A stretch of DNA of 64,000 bases from RHLJ01 sp965242845 (GTDB taxonomy: Bacteria; Bacteroidota; Rhodothermia; Balneolales; Balneolaceae): assembly GCA_965242845.1 (NCBI GenBank), contig CBDETC010000002.1:310001-374000 (forward strand). The letters are read 5' to 3'. The position numbers were made by a program, and so were the translations under genes. Positions 36,523-45,279 of this stretch are shown here, in pieces. The notes beneath the pieces were generated by a model, which saw only the letters and a program-made list of their open reading frames with translations, was not told the DNA's origin and did not search any database. The first letter of the stretch is position 1. Each line of letters opens with the position of its first letter.

Positions 36523-37706
36523 TCCAAAAAACCCCCATAAATCTTATCATATTCTTTATCTACATTAAATTCAGAAAATTTAGATACTGCCACTTTCCTA
36601 ACCTGACTTTTTAGGAGGTCCAAATTACCTTGATTAAGAATATCAAGAATAAGATTTGAATAAGAATCAACTTTATCGCTATAACCTGTGCCTATATCAC
36701 AACCTTCTAAGATATAATCTGATAAACCTTCAACCTCTCTGAGAATTGGAACCACTTCACTAGACATTGCTTCAAGTACCACATTCGGAAGGCCTTCACT
36801 TTCACTTGGGAATAAAAGAAAATCCGAAATGGATAAATAAGTATGAACATCTTCTATTACACCGAGCAATGAAATCACATCTTGCATTTCATACTCTGCA
36901 ATTTTCTTTTTGAAGAAATCGTGCAGTTCGGCTTCCAGTATATTTGACGGGTTATTTCCAATTATCAAACATTTAAAATCCAGATTTGCCTCTTTTAATT
37001 TTAACAAAATATCGGGTATTAAATGAGCTCCTTTTCTATGTATAAGGCTTCCCACAAAAGTTAAGATATACTTATTCTCAAAACTAAATTTCTTTTTTGC
37101 GATCTCTTTATCATTGTATATTAATGGCTTGAATTTTTCGCTATTCACAGATCTCGGTATTAATACGAGTTTAGATTCATTTATCCCACCCTTAATTGCA
37201 TCATTATATAGTTGTGGGGAAAGGCAAACTATTTGATCTGCTAATCGATATACAATTTTCCTTCTTAACCGGCTAATATTAAATATTTCACCCATTCCTA
37301 GTGTAGGATTATCCCCTCCCATTCTAGTTAATTCTACTATAATTTTTCCTTTAAAAATTAGCTTAATAATAATTGTAGAAATACTTGAATCCCACGTTGA
37401 AGAAAATGCATGATAAATGTCAGCTCTTTGATTTTTAGATAGCAAGAACAATATGTTTATGAATTTAAATATTATTGAAATTGTTCTTGTATATTTATTA
37501 GAATAAAATAAATCATTTATTCTTAGTATTTTATCATCTTTTATAATAAAATCTTCGGCAAGTTTATCTTCAGTTGCAGTTAGAATATTGACACGATGTT
37601 GCCTTTTTTCAGCACGTACGGCAATCTTAACACACGCTCTTCCCGCACCTGAATAATCTGGCGGAATATGTCTACTAATAAATAGAATTTTTGTTTTCTT
37701 GCTCAC
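36519..37706 (-). CDS. glycosyltransferase family 4 protein
   Basis: A 395-residue GT-B glycosyltransferase opening ILFISRHIPPDYSGAGRA, with FVGSLIHRKGAHLIPDIL and the FPSESEGLPNVVLEAMSSEVVPI donor motif. The start is GTG at 37706, which lies inside the preceding gene and gives a 32-base overlap. The protein's natural N-terminus begins there, so I accept it. It probably acts on the lipid-linked intermediate in the cytoplasm. Confidence 0.9.
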   Translation of the reverse strand: MSKKTKILFISRHIPPDYSGAGRACVKIAVRAEKRQHRVNILTATEDKLAEDFIIKDDKILRINDLFYSNKYTRTISIIFKFINILFLLSKNQRADIYHAFSSTWDSSISTIIIKLIFKGKIIVELTRMGGDNPTLGMGEIFNISRLRRKIVYRLADQIVCLSPQLYNDAIKGGINESKLVLIPRSVNSEKFKPLIYNDKEIAKKKFSFENKYILTFVGSLIHRKGAHLIPDILLKLKEANLDFKCLIIGNNPSNILEAELHDFFKKKIAEYEMQDVISLLGVIEDVHTYLSISDFLLFPSESEGLPNVVLEAMSSEVVPILREVEGLSDYILEGCDIGTGYSDKVDSYSNLILDILNQGNLDLLKSQVRKVAVSKFSEFNVDKEYDKIYGGFLE

Positions 37707-38727
37707 TTTTATAAACTTCTAAAAACTTTTTTGTTATCGCTTCCACGTTGTGATATTTATAAACGTAATTTTGAGATTTACGCTTTTTATCATCTAGCTC
37801 ATCTTCTGATAATTCAATGAGCTCCGAAAGCTTATCGGCAATTTGTTGAGCATCCGGAATTATATTTATAACCGGGCAATTAGTAGTTTGAAGATAATCC
37901 ATGGCTACCTCCTCACTACCGCTCAAAACTATCACCCCATATTGCATTGAAAAAATAGCGTTCATTCCGTACGAATAGGATAAGCACTGGTCTATGAGTA
38001 TATCAGTATCTTTTAATAATTCAATGTATTCCTTGAAAGGCATTCGCTTAACGATCTGAACCTGGACTCGGTTTTCATATTTTTCAGAAATGTTTTGTAG
38101 TGCTTCATAAATGTAAGAGGCTCCTTTAAAGTCTTCTCTTGTAACACCAAAAAGTATCTTAATCTGTGTATCTGTTATCTTAATTTTTCTTTTTTTTGTC
38201 AGGGACCCAGGCAAGGGGATGGGTTCAGCTATATTATCATAAAACTTATACCCTAAGTAATAGCTATAAGCTGAAGGTACAATTTTATCCATTTTTTCTA
38301 TGAAGTAAGAATGTAATTTCTTTCTGTACCAAGGAAATTCTGTATTTATTAGCGGAAAATACTCTAGTTCTTTACCAGCCTTAATATAGTTTGGATCAGT
38401 ACCACACGCATAAAGAATCTTCTTCCTGTTTAGCAATAGGATAATCTGAGGTATACCAAATAAATAATAATAAGGAGGAAATACTGATGAGTTAATGAAT
38501 TGAACTACATCAAACCTGGTTAACCTTGGAAGTAGAGTAAATAAATAAAAACAGTTAACTATTTTATACCATTTATTATGTGGAACAATTTTTGAGCGAA
38601 TGTCATAATTCAAGCTTTTGAATGAATCGCCATCTGCAAATATTGTTACCGAATAACCTTGCTGAATCAACTCTTTTTTTAAATTATTATGAACCCCACT
38701 GAATTCCCCAAACAATAGTATTTTCAT
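37675..38727 (-). CDS. probable glycosyltransferase, GT-B fold
   Basis: A 350-residue protein beginning MKILLFGEFSGVHNNLKKEL, with a C-terminal half containing DILIDQCLSYSYGMNAIFSMQYGVIVLSG, a weak version of the group-1 donor site. The similarity to classical GT4 enzymes is lower than for its neighbours, so the class is assigned by layout, size and operon position. It overlaps the flippase stop by four bases and the next glycosyltransferase start by 32. Confidence 0.75.
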   Translation of the reverse strand: MKILLFGEFSGVHNNLKKELIQQGYSVTIFADGDSFKSLNYDIRSKIVPHNKWYKIVNCFYLFTLLPRLTRFDVVQFINSSVFPPYYYLFGIPQIILLLNRKKILYACGTDPNYIKAGKELEYFPLINTEFPWYRKKLHSYFIEKMDKIVPSAYSYYLGYKFYDNIAEPIPLPGSLTKKRKIKITDTQIKILFGVTREDFKGASYIYEALQNISEKYENRVQVQIVKRMPFKEYIELLKDTDILIDQCLSYSYGMNAIFSMQYGVIVLSGSEEVAMDYLQTTNCPVINIIPDAQQIADKLSELIELSEDELDDKKRKSQNYVYKYHNVEAITKKFLEVYKSEQENKNSIY

Positions 38728-40004
38728 TTTTTCAGATAATTTCTAAGTAAGTAAATGAGAAGTATAAAATGGAATATAAATCGAATTGCATGCGTCCAAA
38801 CTACTCCTTCTAATCCCATTTGATCTATTAAGAAAATACTCAAGAAATAATTTACCAATGCTGTATATATCTGCATCCCAATAAACATCATTGTTTTGGC
38901 TTTCGCTAACATTATATAACCGATAAGCCACGCCATTACTCGAAAAAAATCTCCAATTAACTGAGGCAAAAATAGCTTCTCCATTTGAAGAAACTCGGAT
39001 GAATAAAGAATGACGATTACAAACTCTCGGGTGAAATACATAACCACTAAAACAATCATCAATACTGGAGCTATCATTTTATAACCATCAAATAACTCTT
39101 TTCTTACTAAAGCCTTTTCTTTCAAAGAAGATAACTTAGGAAGATAATAGATCGAAAGTGTTGCTGTTATTAAGCCCATATAAGACTTTGAAATCTTCCA
39201 TAAACCATCCCAATAACCAGCTTCATCAATAGATAAATTTTCTGAAATATGACTTCTTATGCCAATTTGTACCAATGGAGGAATAACCATTGAACTAATA
39301 GCCATAAGAGTATACTTAGAAAGTTTTATAGCATATTCCTTTTCAATTTTCTTGTTGAAAAGTTTTTTGTGAAACCAGTCTGATTTCAGAACAAAAGCCA
39401 AAGAAAGAAAAAAAACAACAGACTGGGAAAGTGCCAGCGACAACAATGCTCCGAAAACCCCATAGAAATAGGCAAGTGTAACAGTTAAAATCAGTCCCGT
39501 GAGGTTTGTTGAAATTTTAACTGCTACCAGTTTTTTTATTTCACCATTCCCATTTAAAATGCTTACTAATAGGGTATTTAATCCAAATAAAACTACCGTG
39601 CCACCAAATACTTTAAGTACAATATTATACTCCAAAGTATTAAAAAGACTATTACTCAGGTATTTTGAGAAAAAGAATGTAGCGGCTCCAATAAGCAATG
39701 TAGAAATGAGAGTAATTCTAAGCGAAGTTGATAACACCCTCGTTTTCTCAGTCAAATTATCCCTTACTTCTGCAACATATTTCACTACCCCTTGTTGAAT
39801 CCCCCCCGTAGCAATAGAAGTACTAATGCTTATAAAGTTCTGGAATTGACTTATCATAGCAATTCCACTGGGACCAACTAGCAGTGCGATTATTTTATTT
39901 AATACTAACCCCGATATAAGACCTATTGAAGTGCCGATACCCGTATAAAAACTAGTATTGACCATTTCATTTCTCTTAACTTTTTTATAAAGCCTACTGA
40001 TCAA
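38724..40004 (-). CDS. wzx: O-antigen translocase/WzxE-type flippase (second of two)
   Basis: A 426-residue membrane protein with about 12 helices. The segment NKIIALLVGPSGIAMISQFQNF is typical of WzxE/O-antigen translocases, a different branch from the flippase at 30655-31944. The start may be TTG at 40004, overlapping the sulfotransferase stop (TTGA), or ATG at 39965, which gives MVNTSFYTG and also fits homologues. I kept the longer frame because of the stop-start overlap. Two flippases in one locus is unusual. Confidence 0.88.
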   Translation of the reverse strand: MISRLYKKVKRNEMVNTSFYTGIGTSIGLISGLVLNKIIALLVGPSGIAMISQFQNFISISTSIATGGIQQGVVKYVAEVRDNLTEKTRVLSTSLRITLISTLLIGAATFFFSKYLSNSLFNTLEYNIVLKVFGGTVVLFGLNTLLVSILNGNGEIKKLVAVKISTNLTGLILTVTLAYFYGVFGALLSLALSQSVVFFLSLAFVLKSDWFHKKLFNKKIEKEYAIKLSKYTLMAISSMVIPPLVQIGIRSHISENLSIDEAGYWDGLWKISKSYMGLITATLSIYYLPKLSSLKEKALVRKELFDGYKMIAPVLMIVLVVMYFTREFVIVILYSSEFLQMEKLFLPQLIGDFFRVMAWLIGYIMLAKAKTMMFIGMQIYTALVNYFLSIFLIDQMGLEGVVWTHAIRFIFHFILLIYLLRNYLKK

Positions 40005-40900
40005 TATTTTTTCTTTAAAAGTTCATTTGCTGTTTCCCAACCATCAAGTTCATAACCTAATTCTTGAAAAAGCTGAATATCTTCTTCTAAGTATTCAACA
40101 AGAAATGAAAGATCCGTCTCTACAAGTTTGATATTCTTTTTAATCGGATTTTTTATTTTTTGAGATCTATGTCTTCGCCCTAAAAAGTAACTAACCTCCA
40201 ATCTAATCAAGCTCTTTAACTTATTGAAGTATTCTAGTAACGATGTAGAGCTTTCTTTTTTTGAAACATTTCTGCTTGTTTTGTTTTTGTGATCTGCAGC
40301 AATGGTTGCAAAATTATTTAATCCCAAAAATTGAGCAATAATGTTTCTTTGATTATCCCAGTCATCAAATAACTGTTCAAATTTTAATACCAGAACTTTT
40401 TCTAGTCCAAATTCACTTATAATTTTTTTTAAGTACTTACCGTATTTAGAAGCTTCTATATAGGTTTTGTAATTACCATTATAGTGTAAACTTGGATCAT
40501 GCATACCGAGACCATTTTTTAAAATTTCATCTTTAAAAGGTTCTTTAACTAAATTTAAGGATACCATCCAATTGTAATGGGAAACCACTCTTTCAAATGG
40601 GTCTCTACATATGACAATAAATTTAGCATTAGGTGTATCCCTTTTTATTCGTTCTATAGCCTTTGGATAAACCGAGTATGCAGTCGATGAATCTAGAACA
40701 TATTTTTTATTTTGTTCAGGTACACCAAATATTTTATTAATAAATAAATCTCTATGCTTGTAAAGATGATTTTTCGCATAAATTTGAGGTTCTTTATTGA
40801 TACCAACATGAATCTGAGAATGCTGAGATAACATTGCATGTAATGAGCTTGTACCACATTTAGGGAAACCTGCTATAAACAAATTTGGCTTATAGTTCAT
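40001..40900 (-). CDS. PAPS-dependent sulfotransferase
   Basis: A 299-residue soluble protein with the 5'-phosphosulfate loop GFPKCGTSSLH (11-21) and the 3'-phosphate motif ICRDPFERVVSHYN (Arg99, Ser107). It matches the bacterial heparan-sulfate/NodH-like sulfotransferase family. In a polysaccharide locus it most likely adds sulfate to a sugar of the repeat unit, using PAPS. cysC, cysD and cysN for making PAPS, and cysQ for removing PAP, lie about 10 kb away. It overlaps the neighbouring genes by four bases on each side, so it is not a stray insertion. Confidence 0.9.
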   Translation of the reverse strand: MNYKPNLFIAGFPKCGTSSLHAMLSQHSQIHVGINKEPQIYAKNHLYKHRDLFINKIFGVPEQNKKYVLDSSTAYSVYPKAIERIKRDTPNAKFIVICRDPFERVVSHYNWMVSLNLVKEPFKDEILKNGLGMHDPSLHYNGNYKTYIEASKYGKYLKKIISEFGLEKVLVLKFEQLFDDWDNQRNIIAQFLGLNNFATIAADHKNKTSRNVSKKESSTSLLEYFNKLKSLIRLEVSYFLGRRHRSQKIKNPIKKNIKLVETDLSFLVEYLEEDIQLFQELGYELDGWETANELLKKKY

Positions 40901-42003
40901 AGTCTATATTGATTAACTGATCCAATTACATAATCAACCTCAACATCTTCCATCACGGGGCTTATTGGTAAACTAACAACCTCTCTATGGAGTTTTTCTG
41001 TTATTGGAACATTGTAATTGTGCAACTCAGGGTATCCGTCTTGCTTATTTGGAGGAATAGGGTAATGAATTAAAGTTCCTATCCCCTTATCGGCCAGAAA
41101 TTCCATAAAATTTTCACGATCCTTGACTCGTAAAACGAATAAATGCCATACATGACCTCTTTCGTTAACTACATTTGGGAGTATGACATGATCATTATTA
41201 ATTCCAGAAAGATACCTTTTAGCTACCGCCCTGCGCTGTTCTATTTCATTATCCAAAAATTTAAGTTTCACTCTTAAAACCGCAGCCTGGATCTCATCTA
41301 AACGACTGTTATACCCTCTATACTTATTGTGGTATTTTTTCTCACTTCCATAATTTCTAAGAGCTGAACATACTTCTATTAATCCATCATCATTTGAACA
41401 AATTGCTCCTGCGTCTCCTAAAGCACCTAAATTCTTACCTGGATAAAAACTAAACCCAGATGCATCACCTAAAGCTCCGGTTTTTATATTATTAAAGTAC
41501 GCTCCATGTGATTGAGCGCAATCTTCAAGTAGTTTTAAGCTATATTTTTTACATAGTTCGCCAATTCTTTCTTCATAAGCATTTTGCCCATACAAATGAA
41601 CAATCATAATCGCTTTGGTTTTCGTCGATATATGTTTTTCTATCTCGTTTTCATCAATATTATAAGACGATATATCCGGTTCAATTAGAATTGGTGTAAG
41701 GTCACAATCTAAAATAGCCAAAATAGTGGCTATATATGTATTAGCAGGCACGATGATTTCATCTCCAGCTTCCATGAATCCCATTTCCATGTAAGCCTTC
41801 AGAATAATCTTTAGAGCATCAAGTCCATTACCAACGCCAAGAGTGTGTTTTACTCCAACATATTCTGAAAATTCCTCTTCAAATTCCTTTAATTCGTTTC
41901 CCAATAGATACCATCCAGAACATACAACCCTATTGACTGCCTTTTCAAGCTCGTCGAGATATGGACTGTTAATATCTTTAAGACTTAAAAATGGGACCTT
42001 CAT
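40897..42003 (-). CDS. fdtB: FdtB/QdtB-like dTDP-3-keto-sugar aminotransferase
   Basis: A 368-residue DegT-family aminotransferase with catalytic Lys190 in FYPGKNLGALGDAG and Asp161 in LLEDCAQSHGA. Sequence and the neighbouring FdtA- and FdtC-like genes suggest that it aminates dTDP-3-keto-6-deoxyhexose, giving dTDP-Fuc3N or dTDP-Qui3N. Whether the sugar is galacto or gluco is set by the isomerase and cannot be read here. It is a distinct enzyme from the WbpE-like one at 23348-24547. Confidence 0.88.
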   Translation of the reverse strand: MKVPFLSLKDINSPYLDELEKAVNRVVCSGWYLLGNELKEFEEEFSEYVGVKHTLGVGNGLDALKIILKAYMEMGFMEAGDEIIVPANTYIATILAILDCDLTPILIEPDISSYNIDENEIEKHISTKTKAIMIVHLYGQNAYEERIGELCKKYSLKLLEDCAQSHGAYFNNIKTGALGDASGFSFYPGKNLGALGDAGAICSNDDGLIEVCSALRNYGSEKKYHNKYRGYNSRLDEIQAAVLRVKLKFLDNEIEQRRAVAKRYLSGINNDHVILPNVVNERGHVWHLFVLRVKDRENFMEFLADKGIGTLIHYPIPPNKQDGYPELHNYNVPITEKLHREVVSLPISPVMEDVEVDYVIGSVNQYRL

Positions 42004-42551
42004 ACTTTATTGATTTTATTATTTTTTGATATCCAAATTTCTCCATTTTTATCTCTCCATTTATTTTTCTCTAATTTTTCCATTTTGCTACCATCATCAT
42101 TTAACCATGAAATGATTTTTGCAGGAGATCCAATTACAAGTGCCCGTTCTGGTATCGATTTTGTAACCAACGAGCCAGCACCTACTAAAGAAAATTTTCC
42201 GATACTGATTCCACCGAGAATAATTGCGCCAGCACCAATTGAAGCTTTACTCTTAATAACCGTTCTTTGAAATTCTTCAGGGTACTGTTTACTTCTAGGA
42301 ACCTTATCATTAGTGAATGTAACATTAGGCCCAATGAATACATCGTCTTCAATGGTAATACCATCCCAAATTTGTACTCCTGGCTTGATTGTAACATTAT
42401 TACCGATTGTGACATCATTCTCAATAAAGACATGACAATTTATATTACAGCTATTTCCGATTTTTGCTCCTTTCAGAATTATTGAATATTGCCAAACACT
42501 TGTGTCACTACCAATAAACTCTGTTTGTACTTCAGCCGAATTATGAATCAT
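42000..42551 (-). CDS. fdtC: FdtC/QdtC-like N-acetyltransferase
   Basis: A 183-residue left-handed beta-helix acetyltransferase with repeats such as IGNNVTIKPGVQIWDGITIEDDVFIGPNVTFTND, then GAGAIILGGISIGKFSLVGAGSLVTKSI. It resembles WbpD and the 3-amino-sugar N-acetyltransferases FdtC/QdtC. Given its place between FdtB- and FdtA-like genes it probably makes dTDP-3-acetamido-3,6-dideoxyhexose. It overlaps the upstream isomerase gene by 11 bases and the aminotransferase by four. Confidence 0.87.
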   Translation of the reverse strand: MIHNSAEVQTEFIGSDTSVWQYSIILKGAKIGNSCNINCHVFIENDVTIGNNVTIKPGVQIWDGITIEDDVFIGPNVTFTNDKVPRSKQYPEEFQRTVIKSKASIGAGAIILGGISIGKFSLVGAGSLVTKSIPERALVIGSPAKIISWLNDDGSKMEKLEKNKWRDKNGEIWISKNNKINKV

Positions 42552-42957
42552 TTGTATTTAGTTCTAAATATTCAGAATAATTGCGGATGTAATCATTTTC
42601 ATCATATTGATGTGATGCAAGAACAAGACAAATTGATCCGGATGAAAAGTTTATTTCAGAAGCCCAAATACCAGGAGGAATATGTAACCCCAGATACGGT
42701 CTGTTTAATTGAACAATTCTCTTTACTCTTGAGTCATCTAAAAGCACTTCAAAAGCTCCACTTGCAGCAATCAAAAGCTGGTGGCATTCTTTGTGGGAAT
42801 GTGCACCCCTAGACTCCCCACCAGGGATATCGTACAGATAGAAAACCCTTTTTACATCAAATGGTAGTAAGCCATCGTTATTAATGGAGGTAATGCTCCC
42901 GCTCATACCATCAATCTTAGGTAAGGTGACCAGTGAGCAATCAAATACTGAGGTCAT
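42541..42957 (-). CDS. fdtA: FdtA/QdtA-type dTDP-keto-sugar isomerase, second copy
   Basis: A 138-residue cupin of the WxcM-like/FdtA family (PF05523). It has VKRVFYLYDIPGGESRGAHSHKECHQLL, the FEVLLDD strand and a C-terminal HQYDENDYIRNYSEYL. It keeps both histidines of the family motif (RGAHSHK). FdtA/QdtA convert dTDP-4-keto-6-deoxyglucose to a 3-keto sugar. A related cupin lies directly upstream; the two differ in the second histidine, so they may act as a heteromer or one may have another role. Confidence 0.85.
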   Translation of the reverse strand: MTSVFDCSLVTLPKIDGMSGSITSINNDGLLPFDVKRVFYLYDIPGGESRGAHSHKECHQLLIAASGAFEVLLDDSRVKRIVQLNRPYLGLHIPPGIWASEINFSSGSICLVLASHQYDENDYIRNYSEYLELNTNDS

Positions 42958-43358
42958 TCCAAATACTCCTTAAAAAAATCAAAATCACTTATATAATCAC
43001 TCTCATTGAATTCATGACTAGAGGCATGCAATGATAAAGCGTTTGTAGAATAGTTTTCTAAATGTCGCCATGTTTTTGCAGGCACATAAAGACCATAATA
43101 GGATCTATTCAAATTAAATTTTTCTTCTTTAGCATCTGGATGAGTTATTATAACATCAAAAGATCCACTTAAAGCAATAATAAACTCATCCTGGCTATGA
43201 TAAGCATGCCCACCTCTTGTCTGACCACCTGGCACATCGTATGTCCAGAATACTCTTTTTATTTCAAATGGAAGTTGGATATAATTTTCAAAGAAGGTAA
43301 GGTTCCCTCGAGGATCAAATATTTTTGGCAACTCAATTATTTGAACTTTGTTATCCAT
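42954..43358 (-). CDS. fdtA: FdtA/QdtA-type cupin, first copy
   Basis: A 134-residue cupin of the WxcM-like/FdtA family, beginning MDNKVQIIELPKIFDPRGNLTF and ending DYISDFDFFKEYLE. The active-site region reads RGGHAYHSQDE, so the second histidine of the usual HxH pair is tyrosine, with another His right after it. I chose the ATG at 43358 over a TTG two codons upstream. The gene overlaps rmlA by eight bases and the second copy by four. Tandem FdtA-like cupins have been seen in other Bacteroidota loci, and their division of labour is not settled. Confidence 0.83.
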   Translation of the reverse strand: MDNKVQIIELPKIFDPRGNLTFFENYIQLPFEIKRVFWTYDVPGGQTRGGHAYHSQDEFIIALSGSFDVIITHPDAKEEKFNLNRSYYGLYVPAKTWRHLENYSTNALSLHASSHEFNESDYISDFDFFKEYLE

Positions 43359-44220
43359 TTTCAACTAACTTTCTTAAATATTTTCCATAACCATTCTTTC
43401 GCAATTCATCCGCTTTTTTCAACATTTCTTTTTCACCAATCCAACCCTCTCTCCAAGCAATTTCCTCTAAACAAGCAATTTTATAGCCTTGTCTTCTTTC
43501 AATAATTTCAACAAACTGTGCAGCTTCCATCATCGCATCATGAGTACCTGTGTCAAGCCATGCGTATCCACGGCCCAAAACTTCTACATTCAGACAATCC
43601 AGTTCTAAATAAGCTTGATTTACTGATGTGATTTCTAATTCACCTCTGGCTGAAGGTTTAATATTTTTAGCTATATCAACTACTTTATTATCATAAATAT
43701 ATAGACCTGTTACTGCGATATTACTTTTTGGTGTTACTGGTTTTTCTTCAATGGACAATGCTTTATTTGCTTCATCGATTTCTACAACACCAAACCGTTC
43801 AGGGTCTGCAACATTGTAGCCAAATACCGTAGCGCCTGATAAGTCATGGACCGCCTGTTTCATTTTTCTTCCGAAGCCAGGACCATAAAATATATTATCA
43901 CCTAAGATTAACGTCACATTATCTTCTTCAATAAAACCTTCCCCGATAATAAACGCTTGAGCTAGTCCGTCCGGACTTGGCTGTACGGCATATTTTAGTG
44001 AAATACCCCAATCGGAACCATCACCTAAAAGTCTTTTAAAACTATCCGAATCTTCTGGAGTTGTGATGATTAACACCTCTTTAATCCCGGCAAGCATAAG
44101 AATCGATAAAGGATAGTAGATCATAGGCTTATCATATACCGGCATTAATTGTTTGCTAATAGCCTTTGTTACCGGATACAACCTTGTTCCACTTCCACCA
44201 GCAAGAATAATTCCTTTCAT
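43351..44220 (-). CDS. rmlA: glucose-1-phosphate thymidylyltransferase
   Basis: A 289-residue protein with the nucleotidyltransferase motif ILAGGSGTRLYPVTKAISKQLMPVYDKPMI, LGDNIFYG, the EEKP site and a C-terminal WLDTGTHDAMMEA. It joins dTTP and glucose-1-phosphate to make dTDP-glucose, usually under feedback control by dTDP-sugar. Length and motifs match RmlA. It overlaps rmlB by four bases. Confidence 0.96.
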   Translation of the reverse strand: MKGIILAGGSGTRLYPVTKAISKQLMPVYDKPMIYYPLSILMLAGIKEVLIITTPEDSDSFKRLLGDGSDWGISLKYAVQPSPDGLAQAFIIGEGFIEEDNVTLILGDNIFYGPGFGRKMKQAVHDLSGATVFGYNVADPERFGVVEIDEANKALSIEEKPVTPKSNIAVTGLYIYDNKVVDIAKNIKPSARGELEITSVNQAYLELDCLNVEVLGRGYAWLDTGTHDAMMEAAQFVEIIERRQGYKIACLEEIAWREGWIGEKEMLKKADELRKNGYGKYLRKLVENG

Positions 44221-45272
44221 ATCAGAGCTTTTATACCTAATCGTTCTAAATTATAATTTTCTTCTGTTACTGCTTCAACCCATTCCATATTTTTGAGATA
44301 CCATTTAACTGTAGCCTTAATTCCAGATTCAAAAGTCTCTTTAGGTTTCCACCCTAACTCCCTTTCAATTTTAGAAGCGTCAATTGCATATCTAAAATCA
44401 TGGCCTGGTCTATCTGTTACAAAAGAGATTTGTTCCCGATACTTGGTTTTTTTGGGAACTAATTCATTCAAAGTGTCGCAGATTGTATTAACCACATCAA
44501 TATTTCGTTTCTCGTTATGCCCTCCAATATTATATGTCTCACCTGGCAAACCAGTTTGTATCACTTTTATTAAGGCTCTTGTATGGTCATCAACATATAA
44601 CCAATCTCTTATATTTTTCCCATCTCCGTAAACTGGAATATCCTTTCCTTGAAGTGCTTTTAGAATAACAACAGGAATTAGTTTTTCTGGAAACTGATAT
44701 GGGCCGTAATTGTTTGAGCAATTAGTAATTATCGTTGGCAGCTTGTAAGTATGGTACCATGCCCTAACTAAATGATCTGAAGCTGCTTTACTTGAAGAGT
44801 ATGGGGAACGAGGATCATAAGAAGTATTTTCAGTAAAAAAACCAGTATCCCCTAACGTACCATACACTTCATCGGTAGAAACATGCAAAAATCGAAATCT
44901 ATCTTTTTTTTCTTTTCTCAAAGATTTCCAGTAAGAAAGTGCCTCTTCTAAAAGAGTATGCGTTCCCACAACATTTGTTTGTATAAATTCAGCAGAACCA
45001 TCAATCGATCTGTCTACATGAGATTCTGCAGCTAAATGGTAAACAAAATCAGGTTTATGCTTTCGGAATACTTCTGCAATTGCTTTTTTATCACAAATAT
45101 CAATTTGTTCAAAAAAATAATTAGGCAAAGAACTTACTGTTTTCAAAGATTCTAAATGACCAGCATAAGTAAGCTTGTCAATATTGACTACTGTATTTCT
45201 TTTATCCTCAACCAGTAATCGGACAAGAGAAGAACCAATAAAACCCGCCCCCCCTGTAACTACAATTTTCAT
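44217..45272 (-). CDS. rmlB: dTDP-glucose 4,6-dehydratase
   Basis: A 351-residue short-chain dehydrogenase-type protein with GGAGFIGSSLVRLL, HLAAESHVDRSI, STDEVYG and the YSSSKAASDHLVRA catalytic Tyr-x3-Lys. These are the RmlB signatures. It makes dTDP-4-keto-6-deoxyglucose, the branch point for the FdtA/QdtA isomerases in this locus. RmlC and RmlD genes are absent, which argues for the 3-amino sugar and not rhamnose as product. Confidence 0.96.
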   Translation of the reverse strand: MKIVVTGGAGFIGSSLVRLLVEDKRNTVVNIDKLTYAGHLESLKTVSSLPNYFFEQIDICDKKAIAEVFRKHKPDFVYHLAAESHVDRSIDGSAEFIQTNVVGTHTLLEEALSYWKSLRKEKKDRFRFLHVSTDEVYGTLGDTGFFTENTSYDPRSPYSSSKAASDHLVRAWYHTYKLPTIITNCSNNYGPYQFPEKLIPVVILKALQGKDIPVYGDGKNIRDWLYVDDHTRALIKVIQTGLPGETYNIGGHNEKRNIDVVNTICDTLNELVPKKTKYREQISFVTDRPGHDFRYAIDASKIERELGWKPKETFESGIKATVKWYLKNMEWVEAVTEENYNLERLGIKALI

Positions 45273-45279
45273 TTTACAA

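Noticed and set aside
43351..45272. rmlA and rmlB as a rhamnose pathway.
   Set aside because: rmlC and rmlD are missing, while the FdtA-, FdtB- and FdtC-like genes are adjacent.
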